Shown here: in pieces, positions 1-8,301 of the stretch
Numbering within the stretch: position 1 is the stretch's first letter
How the letters are laid out: each line of letters opens with the position of its first letter
Assembly (NCBI RefSeq): GCF_028747205.1
Contig: NZ_CP112880.1
Coordinates: forward strand, 930,001 to 994,000
Source: Streptomyces sp. CA-278952
GTDB taxonomy: Bacteria > Actinomycetota > Actinomycetes > Streptomycetales > Streptomycetaceae
DNA length: 64,000 nucleotides
Reading direction: 5' to 3'
The notes under the pieces: generated by a model
Databases searched by the model: none
Seen by the model: the letters and a program-made list of their open reading frames with translations, nothing else
Told to the model about the DNA's origin: nothing
Program-made: the position numbers and the translations under genes

Positions 1-3
1 CCC

Positions 4-654
4 ATGGCTTCCGCCAAGAACCAGAACAACCCGGCCTCAGCGCGTCGCGCCAAGCTCGAGGAGGCGCGCCGCAAGGAGCGCGCCCGCGAGCGGCGGGTCC
101 GCGCCATCACCATCAGCGCGTCGGTGGCCGTGGTCGCCGCCCTGGTCGCCGGAGGCGGCTATCTGATATCGCAGGCGAACGAGAAGGACAAGAAGGAGGA
201 GCAGGCCAAGACCTCGCCGGTCACCGGCGAGCGCAGCTGGGACGAGCTGGGGCGGGAGCACGTGACGACCAAGGTCGACTACCCGATGAACCCGCCCGTC
301 GGCGGCGACCACAACCAGGTCTGGATGAACTGCAACGCCGACGTCTACTCCGACGAGATACCGAAGGAGAACGCCGTGCACTCGCTGGAGCACGGCGCGG
401 TCTGGGTCACGTACAACGACAAGGCCTCGGACGCCGACGTCGAGGCGCTGACCAAGAAGGTCAAGTCGACCCCGTACTCCCTGATGAGCCCCGTCAAGGA
501 CCAGAAGGACCCGCTGATGCTCAGCGCGTGGGGCAAGCAGGTGACGGTCAAGAACGCCACCGACGACCGGGTCGCGCAGTTCTTCACCAAGTACGTGCAG
601 GGCCCGCAGACCCCCGAGCCGGGGGCCGCCTGCACCGGCGGGCTGGACAAGTGA
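4..654 (+). CDS. DUF3105 family membrane-anchored protein
   Basis: A 216-residue protein with a Lys/Arg-rich cytoplasmic N-terminus (residues 1-36), one hydrophobic segment (about 37-57) and an extracytoplasmic domain. The domain carries the DUF3105 signature: NPPVGGDHN near residue 97, then MNCNADVY and HSLEHGAVWVTY. The His and Cys residues suggest metal or redox chemistry, but no function is established for the family. Its stop codon is overlapped by the GTG of the following DUF305 gene, so the two are probably co-translated. The start ATG sits 3 bases into the window, so any promoter is outside it. Confidence 0.85.
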   Translation: MASAKNQNNPASARRAKLEEARRKERARERRVRAITISASVAVVAALVAGGGYLISQANEKDKKEEQAKTSPVTGERSWDELGREHVTTKVDYPMNPPVGGDHNQVWMNCNADVYSDEIPKENAVHSLEHGAVWVTYNDKASDADVEALTKKVKSTPYSLMSPVKDQKDPLMLSAWGKQVTVKNATDDRVAQFFTKYVQGPQTPEPGAACTGGLDK

Positions 655-1310
655 CCGCCCTGACCCCTTCCGGCTCCATGCGTCGGATGGTCCTCGCGGG
701 GGCCGCCGTGCTGCTCCTGGCGCTGGGGCTGGTGGCGCTGATGGTCGTACGCCCCTCCGCGGCCTCCCCGTCCGGGGCGTCCTCCGCGGCGCGGTCCGCT
801 CCGGCGGAGGACTCCGTGGACGCGGGCTTCGCGCGGGACATGGCCATCCACCACCAGCAGGCGGTGGAGATGTCGTTCATCGTGCGGGACCGCACCGACG
901 ACGTGGACGTGCGGCGTCTCGCGTACGACATCATCAACACCCAGGCCAACCAGCGCGGCATGATGCTGGGCTGGCTGGAGCTGTGGGGGCTGCCGAAGAG
1001 CGCGGCCGGGCCGCCGATGGAGTGGATGGGGCACACCCTCACGCCGACCGACGACGGTTCGCTGATGCCGGGCATGGCCACCGACGCGGAGCTGGCGGCC
1101 CTCACGGCCGCGAAGGGCGAGAAGGCCGAGGTGCTGTTCCTGCGGCTGATGACCGTGCACCACCGCGCCGGTGCGGACATGGCGCAGGCGGCCGCCGGTG
1201 CGGCGAAGACGGACGCCATCCGGAATCTGGCGGCGGGCATGGTCAGCGGCCAGCAGTCGGAGATCGGCCTGATGGCGAACATGCTGAAGGACCGGGGCGC
1301 GGGGCCCTGA
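651..1310 (+). CDS. DUF305 domain-containing secreted protein
   Basis: A 219-residue protein starting at a GTG that overlaps the upstream stop (GTGA), or alternatively at the ATG at 678. A hydrophobic segment (LAGAAVLLLALGLVALMVV) gives a signal anchor. The mature part has two ferritin-like DUF305 halves with paired His motifs: DMAIHHQQAVEM near residue 63 and MTVHHRAGADM near 167. DUF305 proteins are His/Met-rich and sometimes linked to copper or redox homeostasis; that link is not shown here. DUF3105 and DUF305 adjacency is common in actinomycetes, suggesting a joint extracytoplasmic role. Confidence 0.85.
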   Translation: MTALTPSGSMRRMVLAGAAVLLLALGLVALMVVRPSAASPSGASSAARSAPAEDSVDAGFARDMAIHHQQAVEMSFIVRDRTDDVDVRRLAYDIINTQANQRGMMLGWLELWGLPKSAAGPPMEWMGHTLTPTDDGSLMPGMATDAELAALTAAKGEKAEVLFLRLMTVHHRAGADMAQAAAGAAKTDAIRNLAAGMVSGQQSEIGLMANMLKDRGAGP

Positions 1311-1325
1311 GCGAGGCCGATCGGA

Positions 1326-1361
1326 GGGGGCGGTTCGGGCCGGACGGCCGGAACCGCCCCC
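1326..1361 (+). terminator. Hairpin terminator after the DUF305 gene
   Basis: Perfect 11-bp inverted repeat: GGGGGCGGTTC at 1326-1336 and GAACCGCCCCC at 1351-1361. It begins 15 bases after the DUF305 stop codon. There is no U-tract, as is usual for Streptomyces terminators. Confidence 0.7.
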
Positions 1362-1449
1362 TTGCGTGACGCCTCCCCTTCCGCTTCCGCGCTACCGCCC
1401 GTTCCCGGCCCCCGCCGGGAGCCCCGCATCACATAGGCTCGGCGACGAT

Positions 1450-2697
1450 ATGAAGAGCATCCTCACTCCGCTGGGGCCCAAGGCCGACAAGGACACCGTG
1501 CGACGGCACAATCTGAGCCTGGTACTCCGCGCCGTACGGGACGAGGGCGAGCGGGGCGAGGCGACCCGGGCCGGAGTGGCCGCCCGGGTCGGGCTGACCC
1601 GGGCCGCGGTGTCCTCGCTCGTCGAGCAGCTGATGGACAGCGGGTTCCTCACCGAGTCGGGCAAGACGTTCAGCGGACAGGCGGGCCGCCCCGGCACCGC
1701 GCTCAAGGTGGCCAGGACCGGACCGGCCGGGCTCGGCGTGGAGATCAACATCGATTACGTCTCGGTGTGCGTGGTCGACCTGGCGGGCACCGGCCGGGTC
1801 CGGCAGACCGAGCACCTCGACAACCGGGGCGCGCCCGCCGAGGAGGCCCTGGCCCGGGCGGCCCGGATCGCCGCGCGGACCCTGGAGTCGGCGTACGAGC
1901 AGGAGTTGCGGCCGGTGGGCGCGGCGCTGGCGCTGCCGGGTCTGGTCTCCGGCGGGTCGGTGCGGCAGGCTCCGAACCTCGGCTGGAACGAGGTCCCGGC
2001 GCAGGAGCTGTTCGCCGAGGCGCTGGCCGCCCTGCGCCCCGGCCACCCGGTGCTGCCGGTCGCCTCGGAGAACGAGGCCAATCTCGCGGCACTGGCCGAG
2101 CTGTGGTTCGGCGGTCTGGGGGATGTGCGGAGCTTCCTCTATCTGACCGGGGAGATCGGGGTGGGCGGCGCACTCGTCCTGGGCGGCGAACTGCTGCGCG
2201 GTGCGCACGGTTTCGCCGGGGAGATCGGGCATGTGGTGGTGGATCCGGCGGGGCCGGAGTGCCGGTGCGGTTCACGGGGGTGCCTGGAGCAGTACGCCGG
2301 CCAGGCGGCGCTGCTGCGGGCGGCCGGGGTCGAGGGCCTCGGGGGCGCCTCCGGGGTGCTGGAGCTGGAGCGGCGCGCGGGCGCCGGGGACCCGCGCGCG
2401 GTGGCCGCGGTCGGTGAGGCGGGCCGGATGCTGGGCCGGGTCCTGTCGGGCGCGGTGAACCTGATCGACCCGGACGCGGTGGTGCTCGGCGGGATCTACC
2501 GGGGGCTGATGCCGTGGCTGGCGCCGCCCGCCGACGAGGAGCTGACCGGCCGGGTGGTGTCGGGGCTCTGGTCGCCGGGCAGTGGCCGGCTCCGGGCGTC
2601 GTCGGTGGCGGGCGACGCGGCGCGGGGCGCGGCGGCGCTCGTGGTGCAGGATGTGCTGGACGATCCGGTGGCGTACGCGGAGCCGTCCGGCGGCTGA
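1450..2697 (+). CDS. ROK family transcriptional regulator (XylR-like)
   Basis: A 415-residue protein. An N-terminal winged helix (about 18-80; ATRAGVAARVGLTRAAVSSL is the HTH) precedes a ROK sugar-kinase-like domain. That domain contains HGFAGEIGHVVVD and the zinc-binding CRCGSRGCLEQY segment typical of ROK repressors. The start is the ATG at 1450; an in-frame upstream opening to 1366 lacks ROK similarity. It is followed by a strong hairpin and convergent xylA, with xylB beyond, so xylose control (XylR-type) is the natural inference. Regulation of other sugar genes cannot be excluded. Confidence 0.82.
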   Translation: MKSILTPLGPKADKDTVRRHNLSLVLRAVRDEGERGEATRAGVAARVGLTRAAVSSLVEQLMDSGFLTESGKTFSGQAGRPGTALKVARTGPAGLGVEINIDYVSVCVVDLAGTGRVRQTEHLDNRGAPAEEALARAARIAARTLESAYEQELRPVGAALALPGLVSGGSVRQAPNLGWNEVPAQELFAEALAALRPGHPVLPVASENEANLAALAELWFGGLGDVRSFLYLTGEIGVGGALVLGGELLRGAHGFAGEIGHVVVDPAGPECRCGSRGCLEQYAGQAALLRAAGVEGLGGASGVLELERRAGAGDPRAVAAVGEAGRMLGRVLSGAVNLIDPDAVVLGGIYRGLMPWLAPPADEELTGRVVSGLWSPGSGRLRASSVAGDAARGAAALVVQDVLDDPVAYAEPSGG

Positions 2698-2698
2698 G

Positions 2699-2766
2699 CC
2701 GGGGCCGTCCCACCGGCTGGGGCCGGGGCCGGACGGCTTCGGGCCCGGCCGGTGGGACGGCCCCGG
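2699..2766. terminator. Long bidirectional hairpin between the ROK gene and xylA
   Basis: Perfect 19-bp arms at 2699-2717 and 2748-2766 (arm begins CCGGGGCCGTCCC) around a 30-base loop that can itself fold. It lies directly after the ROK stop and downstream of convergent xylA, so it could terminate both transcripts. Confidence 0.7.
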
Positions 2767-2774
2767 CGGGTCCA

Positions 2775-2934
2775 GCCCGACGGGTCCGACCCGGCGGGAC
2801 GCGCGCGGTGGGCCGGACCCGGCGAGCCAAACCAGTGGGTCGGGCCGGGTCCCAGGCCGGTGGCTCAGCCCGGCGGGACGAACCGGGGCGGGCCGAACCG
2901 ATGGGTCAGGCCCGGCGGGCCGAACCGGTGCGGG
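2775..2934. repeat. Degenerate GC-rich tandem repeat tract
   Basis: About 160 bases between the ROK terminator and the xylA stop hold imperfect copies of a unit like CCGGCGGGCCGAACCG followed by a GGTGGGTCAG-type stretch, at least four times with decreasing fidelity. Reading frames are open through it on both strands only because of base composition. No gene is supported. Confidence 0.5.
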
Positions 2935-4101
2935 TCAGCGCACGGCGAGCAGGTGGTCCATGGCGAGCTGGTCCAGTGCCTCGAAGGCCATGCCGCGTTC
3001 CGCGGCGGCGTCCACGTCGAAGTCCTCGTACGCGCTGCGGTCGGCGAGCAGGCCCGCCAGTCCCTCGCCGGCGGTGGGGCGCGCCAGTTCGTCCAGGCGG
3101 GACGCGCGCAGGGCCGCCCGCACCTCGGGGTCGGCGCGGAAGGCGGCGGCCCGCTCCTTGAGGATGAGGTAGTTGCGCATGCAGCCCGCGGCGGAGGCCC
3201 AGACACCGTCGTAGTCCTCGGTGCGCGGGGGCTTGAAGTCGAAGTGGCGGGGGCCTTCGTAGCCGCTCTCCAACAGGTCGACGAGCCAGAACGCCTGGCG
3301 CAGATCGCCCGCGCCGAAGCGCAGGTCCTGGTCGTACTTGATGCCGGACTGGCCGTTGAGGTCGATGTGGAAGAGCTTGTCCGCCCACATGGCCTGGGCG
3401 ATGCCGTGCGGGAAGTTGAGCCCGGCCATCTGCTCGTGCCCGGTCTCCGGGTTGACGCCGACCAGCTCGGGGCGCTCCAGGCGCTCGATGAAGGCCAGGG
3501 CGTGGCCGATGGTGGGCAGCAGGATGTCGCCGCGCGGCTCGTTCGGCTTGGGCTCGATGGCGAAGCGGAGGTCGTAACCCTGCTCGACGACGTACTCGCC
3601 CAACAGGTCGAAGGCCTCCTTCATCCGGTGGAGGGCGAGGCGGACGTCCTTCGCCCCGCCGGACTCGGCCCCCTCGCGGCCGCCCCACGCCACGAAGGTG
3701 CTCGCGCCCAGTTCGACGGCGAGGTCGATGTTGCGCAGGGTCTTGCGGAGTGCGTAGCGACGTACACCACGGTCGTTGGCGGTGAATCCGCCGTCCTTGA
3801 AGACGGGGTGGGTGAAGAGGTTCGTCGTCACCATGGGCACGACGAGCCCGCTGTCGTCGACCGCCGTACGGAAGCGCTTGACGATCCTTTCGCGCTCGGT
3901 CTCCGGCGCGCCGAAGGGGATCAGATCGTCGTCGTGGAAGGTCACCCCCCAAGCGCCCAGCTCCGCGAGCCGCCGCACCGAGTCCACGGGGTCGATGGCC
4001 GCGCGGGTCGCGTCGCCGAAGGGGTCCCGGCCCTGCCAGCCCACGGTCCACAGGCCGAAGCTGAACTTGTCCTCGGGGGTGGGGGTGAAGCGTTCCGTCA
4101 T
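2935..4101 (-). CDS. xylA: Xylose isomerase
   Basis: A 388-residue protein, the exact usual length of Streptomyces xylose isomerase, starting [13 protein letters not shown] at 4101. It interconverts D-xylose and D-xylulose (and glucose/fructose) in the cytoplasm with two divalent metals. Visible motifs: [13 protein letters not shown], the catalytic His region [19 protein letters not shown], the metal ligands in [27 protein letters not shown], and [11 protein letters not shown]. It is divergent from xylB across a 220-bp intergenic region and convergent with a ROK regulator, a standard Streptomyces xylose locus. Confidence 0.97.
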   Translation of the reverse strand: MTERFTPTPEDKFSFGLWTVGWQGRDPFGDATRAAIDPVDSVRRLAELGAWGVTFHDDDLIPFGAPETERERIVKRFRTAVDDSGLVVPMVTTNLFTHPVFKDGGFTANDRGVRRYALRKTLRNIDLAVELGASTFVAWGGREGAESGGAKDVRLALHRMKEAFDLLGEYVVEQGYDLRFAIEPKPNEPRGDILLPTIGHALAFIERLERPELVGVNPETGHEQMAGLNFPHGIAQAMWADKLFHIDLNGQSGIKYDQDLRFGAGDLRQAFWLVDLLESGYEGPRHFDFKPPRTEDYDGVWASAAGCMRNYLILKERAAAFRADPEVRAALRASRLDELARPTAGEGLAGLLADRSAYEDFDVDAAAERGMAFEALDQLAMDHLLAVR

Positions 4102-4156
4102 CGTCGTCCGACCGCCTTCGCCTGCCATCGGGACGCCCGGCCGCCAGCCCGGCACC

Positions 4157-4274
4157 CCTATTTGTTCAGTGTCATGACTAATCAAGCACACTCCACCACG
4201 GCCAGGGAACCCCCCTGCCGGGCGAAGCCGGTCCCGCCCCCTGTGCAGGGCGGCGGCCATCCCGTAATTTGTTC
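4157..4274. promoter_or_regulatory. xylA/xylB divergent control region
   Basis: The 220-bp spacer between xylA and xylB contains two AT-rich islands in otherwise GC-rich DNA. They share the octamer ATTTGTTC at 4160-4167 and 4267-4274, and an 8-bp palindrome GTCATGAC lies at 4171-4178. The first is placed near the likely xylA promoter, the second about 50 bases before the xylB start. They are candidate operators for the nearby ROK regulator; the assignment is inference. Confidence 0.4.
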
Positions 4275-4321
4275 GTGCCCCAGCCAAATGATCAGGCCGT
4301 CCCGTGCGAAAGAGGCTCCCC

Positions 4322-5806
4322 ATGCCGTCACCCGCCGTCGTCATCGGCGTGGACAGCTCGACCCAGTCCACCAAGGCCGCTTTCATCGACGCCGCGACCG
4401 GCGAGCAGCTCGCCGTGGGGCGCGCTCCGCACGTGGTCACCGGCGAGGCCGGGGCCCGGGAGAGCGATCCGGAGATCTGGTGGCGGGCCCTGTGCGAGGC
4501 GGTGGCCGCCGGGCTGAAGGAGTCCGGCCTTCCCGCCCGCGCGGTCACCGGCATCGCGGTCGCCGGGCAGCAGCACGGGCTCGTCGTACTGGACGGCGCG
4601 GGTCGGCCGCTGCGCCCCGCGCTGCTGTGGAACGACACCCGCTCCGCGCCGCAGGCCGCCGCGCTCACCGACGCGCTCGGCGGGCCCGGGGCCTGGGCGG
4701 AACGGACCGGGTCCGTGCCGGTCGCCTCGATCACCGCGTCCAAGTGGCAGTGGCTGCGCGAGACGGACCCCGCGAGCGCCGCGAACGCGGCGGCGGTCCG
4801 GCTCCCCCACGACTTCCTGACCGAACGCCTCTCGGGCGTCGCCGCCACCGACCCCGGGGACGCCTCGGGCAGTGGCTGGTACTCCACCGCCACCGGCGCC
4901 TACGACCCCCATCTGCTGGAGCTGCTCGGTCTGGACGCGGCGCTGCTCCCGGAGGTCGCGCCCACCGGGGCGGCCAGGATCGGCTCGCTCACCGAGTCGG
5001 CGGCGCGAGCACTCGGGCTGCCCGCCGGCATCGCGGTGGCGGCCGGCACCGGCGACAACATGAGCGCCGCCGTGGGCCTCGGGCTGGGCGGCGACGGGCT
5101 GCTGGACCACCCGGCCCTCAGCCTCGGCACCTCCGGCACGGTGTTCGCCGCCTCCCGCACCCGGCCCGCGTCCACCGCGCTGAACGGGTTCGCCGCCGCC
5201 GACGGCACGTACCTCCCGCTGGCCTGCACCCTCAACTGCACGCTCGCCGTGGACAAGGTGGCCGCCCTGCTCGGCCTGGACCGCGAGGACGCGACGCCCG
5301 GCGGCAAGGCCGTCCTGCTCCCCTACCTCGACGGCGAACGGACCCCCGACCTGCCGACCGCCTCCGGACTGCTGACCGGGCTGCGCCACGACACCACCCG
5401 GCAGCAACTGCTGGGCGCCGCCTACGAGGGCGCGGCCGTCACCGTGCTGCGGGCCATGGACGAGCTGCTGTCGGCCTGCGGTCTCGACCCGCACGCGCCC
5501 GAGGTCGCCGCCCGCCCGCTGCGCCTGATCGGCGGTGGGGCACAGGGGCGGAGGTGGGTGGAGACGGTCCGCCGGCTCTCCGGCCGGCCGCTCGTCATCC
5601 CGGGCAGCGGGGAGCTGGTCGCCCTCGGCGCGGCGGCGCTCGCCGCCTCGGCGGCGGGCGGCGGCGACCCGGTGGCGCTGGCGACGGCCTGGCAGAAGTC
5701 GGGGACGGACCGCCGACTCCCGCCGGTGGAAAGGGACATGGAGACCTGGGAGCGCGTCACCTCGGTCCTGGAGCGGGCCTCCGGGCCCCTGCTCACCGGC
5801 CCCTGA
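4322..5806 (+). CDS. xylB: Xylulokinase
   Basis: A 494-residue FGGY-family kinase that phosphorylates D-xylulose for entry to the pentose phosphate pathway. The N-terminal lobe starts [20 protein letters not shown] (phosphate-1 motif); next come [21 protein letters not shown], the central [13 protein letters not shown] (phosphate-2) and [10 protein letters not shown]. The C-terminal adenosine motif is [14 protein letters not shown]. The length is normal. The ATG at 4322 was chosen over a GTG at 4304 because the GAAAGAGG sequence lies just before it and the protein aligns from there. Confidence 0.95.
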   Translation: MPSPAVVIGVDSSTQSTKAAFIDAATGEQLAVGRAPHVVTGEAGARESDPEIWWRALCEAVAAGLKESGLPARAVTGIAVAGQQHGLVVLDGAGRPLRPALLWNDTRSAPQAAALTDALGGPGAWAERTGSVPVASITASKWQWLRETDPASAANAAAVRLPHDFLTERLSGVAATDPGDASGSGWYSTATGAYDPHLLELLGLDAALLPEVAPTGAARIGSLTESAARALGLPAGIAVAAGTGDNMSAAVGLGLGGDGLLDHPALSLGTSGTVFAASRTRPASTALNGFAAADGTYLPLACTLNCTLAVDKVAALLGLDREDATPGGKAVLLPYLDGERTPDLPTASGLLTGLRHDTTRQQLLGAAYEGAAVTVLRAMDELLSACGLDPHAPEVAARPLRLIGGGAQGRRWVETVRRLSGRPLVIPGSGELVALGAAALAASAAGGGDPVALATAWQKSGTDRRLPPVERDMETWERVTSVLERASGPLLTGP

Positions 5807-6076
5807 CGCCCCCTGGGGCCACCATGTCCTCGATGAGGCCGACGGCGCGCGGGGTGCCGCCCTCGCTCCGGGCGGCGGCACGCAACCGCGCGGACCGCTG
5901 TACCCACCAGGTGGTTCTCCTGCGGACCGCCCCTGATCCGCAGCTGCCCGCCCAAGCCGCGACCACGACGGCCCGGGCCGCCGCCGCCGGCGGCGCGTTC
6001 GACCGTCCCGCGCTGGAGGGGGTGGCCTCAAGCGACCCGGTTGGGAATACGAACTGATTTTCCATAAGATCCATCG

Positions 6077-7357
6077 ATGATCATGAGAAAACGGCTGACG
6101 ACCGGGGTGGGCATAGCGCTCGCCACCCTGGCCGCCGGGCTCGGCACCGCGATCCCCGCCGCCGCCGACGAAGCTCCCGCCGCCCCCTCCCCCCAGGTCG
6201 AGCTGGTGCTCGACGTCAGCGGCTCGATGCGGACCCGCGACATCGACGGCCAGTCCCGGATGGCCGCCGCCAAGCAGGCGTTCAACGACGTGCTGGACGC
6301 GGCGCCCGAGGAGGTGCACCTCGGCATCCGGACGCTCGGCGCCGACTATCCGGGCGAGGACCGCAAGGTCGGCTGCAAGGACACCAAGCAGCTGTACCCG
6401 GTCGGCCCGCTGGACCGCACCGAGGCCAAGGCCGCGGTCGCCACCCTCGCTCCGACCGGCTTCACCCCGATCGGCCCGGCCCTGCTCGGCGCGGCCGACG
6501 ACCTGGAGGGCGGGGACGGTTCGCGCCGGATCGTGCTCATCACGGACGGCGAGGACACCTGCGGGCCGCTCGACCCGTGCGAGGTGGCCCGGGAGATCGC
6601 CGCCCGCGGCACCCACCTGGTCGTGGACACGCTGGGCCTGGTCCCCAACGCGAAGATCCGCCAGCAGCTGACCTGCATCGCGGAGGCCACCGGCGGCACG
6701 TACACCGCCGTCCAGCACAAGGACGAACTCTCCGGCCGCGTCAAGCAGTTGGTGGACCGGGCCGCCGAGCCGGTCATCACGCCGGTGGCGACCGAGGGAG
6801 CCGGGAGCTGTTCCGCCGCGCCCGAGCTGAAGCCGGGTCTCTACACCGACCGCGCGGAGATCGCCCAGCACCGCTGGTACCGCGTCGACGTGCTGCCCGG
6901 TCAGGAGCTGCGCGCCTCGGCGAGCGTGGCGGCCGACCGCGCCGTGGACGACGACTACGGCGTACTGCTGCGCGCGGTGACCGTGCACGGCCGGGAGATC
7001 GTCCGGGGCTCCGAGGCCGGGACCGGCCGCACCGACGTGATCTCGTCCGGGCTGCGCTATCCGAAGCCCGAGGTGGAGGACGGCGACGACGGCGACAGCA
7101 AGCCCGCCGCCGAGACCGTCTGCCTCCAGCTCGCCCACTCCTTCTCCGCGCCCGCCTCGGTGAAGCGGTCCCCCGGCCTGCCGGTGGAGCTGACCGTGGA
7201 CCTGGTGGACGGCCCGGACAACGCCTCCGACGTGGCGGCTTTCGGGCTCGGCCGCGGCTGGTGGCTGCTCGGCGTGCTCGTCCTGACCGGACTGGTCGCG
7301 GGCCTGCTGACCGGCTGGATCTCGCGCTGGCGCGTCGCCGTATGGAGGACCAACTGA
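6077..7357 (+). CDS. Secreted von Willebrand factor A domain protein, membrane-anchored
   Basis: A 426-residue protein: signal peptide (residues 1-33, ending near AIPAAADE), then a vWA domain with an intact MIDAS (LVLDVSGSM near residue 47, TPIGPALLGA for the Thr, LITDGEDTCG for the Asp). A beta-rich region follows (about 240-390) and a C-terminal transmembrane helix (WWLLGVLVLTGLVAGLLTGW) before a short basic tail. It likely displays a metal-dependent adhesion domain on the outer membrane face. The stop overlaps the next start (TGATG), so the following membrane-anchored protein is its partner. Substrate or ligand unknown. Confidence 0.85.
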   Translation: MIMRKRLTTGVGIALATLAAGLGTAIPAAADEAPAAPSPQVELVLDVSGSMRTRDIDGQSRMAAAKQAFNDVLDAAPEEVHLGIRTLGADYPGEDRKVGCKDTKQLYPVGPLDRTEAKAAVATLAPTGFTPIGPALLGAADDLEGGDGSRRIVLITDGEDTCGPLDPCEVAREIAARGTHLVVDTLGLVPNAKIRQQLTCIAEATGGTYTAVQHKDELSGRVKQLVDRAAEPVITPVATEGAGSCSAAPELKPGLYTDRAEIAQHRWYRVDVLPGQELRASASVAADRAVDDDYGVLLRAVTVHGREIVRGSEAGTGRTDVISSGLRYPKPEVEDGDDGDSKPAAETVCLQLAHSFSAPASVKRSPGLPVELTVDLVDGPDNASDVAAFGLGRGWWLLGVLVLTGLVAGLLTGWISRWRVAVWRTN

Positions 7358-8202
7358 TGCGCACGAACCTTCGCCGTACCCACGGCGCCCGACGCGCGCT
7401 GACCGGAGCGCTCCTCGCCGGTCTGACCCTGCTCACCTCGGCGGGCGCGGCCGCGGCCGACGACCCTTCGGCGAGCGCGAGCCCCATCGACGACGGGTCG
7501 GGCCCCACCGAAGCCGGGACCACGTTCCGTACGGCCACCGCACTGGACCAGGGGCAGACGGGCACCGCCCGTGCCTCGGCGGGCGACTACCTGTACTGGG
7601 TGTTCCCGGCCGACGCCGGTCAGCGGCCCACCGTCGAGGCCACCGTGAAGCTGCCCTCGAGCGCTCGGAGCTCCACGTCCACCTGGCAGATCGACGTGTA
7701 CGACGGGCTGCGCCGCCGCCAGGCCTGCATGTACGGGCACCAGACCAGGAAGGCGGCGGCCGACGCGGCCTCCGTCGAGCTGTCCTGCGTGCTGCGGACC
7801 GTGCGGTCCTGGTCCGAGCCCTGGGCGAGCGATCCGCTGCCCGGCAGCTACTACATCCGCCTCACGGCGGTGGACCTGCCCGCCGCCGACCTCGGGCTGC
7901 CGGTGGGCGTCGAGGTGAAGGCGGTCCCGAAGGAGCAGGGCGGGGCCCACGACGTGGACGGCACGCTCTCGGAGCCGCTGGTGCCGGGCGTATCGGTCGC
8001 CTCGGCGGACGACGCGGGAGCCTCGGCCGCGCCTCGGGTGCCGTCCGCCGGTGAGCCGGAGGACGGCTGGGCGTCGGGCTGGTGGACCGACCGCTGGCTG
8101 TGGACCGTGGGCGGCGGCGCGCTCGCCGCGCTGGCGGCCGTGTTCGGCTACTCGCTGACGCGGGGCCGGGGCCGGCCGGCCCACGTGCCGCCCGGCGTCT
8201 GA
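7357..8202 (+). CDS. Signal-peptide, membrane-anchored partner of the vWA protein
   Basis: A 281-residue protein with a signal peptide (cut near GAAAADD, residue 35), a beta-rich domain (about 50-200; TALDQGQTGTA, DYLYWVFPADAGQ) resembling pre-peptidase C-terminal or jelly-roll modules, a Ser/Ala/Pro linker and a C-terminal membrane helix (LWTVGGGALAALAAVFGY). It has the same layout as the beta region of the upstream vWA protein and overlaps it by one base, with GGAG about 12 bases before the ATG. I do not recognise a named family; an accessory role to the vWA protein is inferred from the arrangement. Confidence 0.7.
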   Translation: MRTNLRRTHGARRALTGALLAGLTLLTSAGAAAADDPSASASPIDDGSGPTEAGTTFRTATALDQGQTGTARASAGDYLYWVFPADAGQRPTVEATVKLPSSARSSTSTWQIDVYDGLRRRQACMYGHQTRKAAADAASVELSCVLRTVRSWSEPWASDPLPGSYYIRLTAVDLPAADLGLPVGVEVKAVPKEQGGAHDVDGTLSEPLVPGVSVASADDAGASAAPRVPSAGEPEDGWASGWWTDRWLWTVGGGALAALAAVFGYSLTRGRGRPAHVPPGV

Positions 8203-8242
8203 GGGGCCCACCGCCCGCTCACCGAGTGGCGGCCGCACCGGG

Positions 8243-8284
8243 CCTCGAAGATCCTGGCCCCCGACAGGGACGGGATCTTCGAGG
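8243..8284. terminator. 12-bp perfect hairpin before the transporter gene
   Basis: CCTCGAAGATCC (8243-8254) and GGATCTTCGAGG (8273-8284) are perfect arms with an 18-base loop. It sits 40 bases after the vWA operon and 17 bases before the next start codon. It is probably the terminator of the preceding operon, but it could be a palindromic operator or translational element for the transporter. Confidence 0.5.
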
Positions 8285-8301
8285 TCGGGGAGGCAGGGCC
8301 G

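Noticed and set aside
2752..6057. 1101-codon open frame on the plus strand across xylA and xylB
   Set aside because: It is antisense to xylA and out of frame with xylB, is Arg/Gly/Ala-rich and shows no domain; it stays open only because of high G+C.
5793..6074. 93-codon minus-strand frame in the xylB-vWA spacer
   Set aside because: Its composition is random-looking, it overlaps the vWA promoter and has no RBS.
4328..7138. 936-codon open frame on the minus strand
   Set aside because: It runs antisense to xylB and the vWA gene, with low-complexity composition and no homology pattern.
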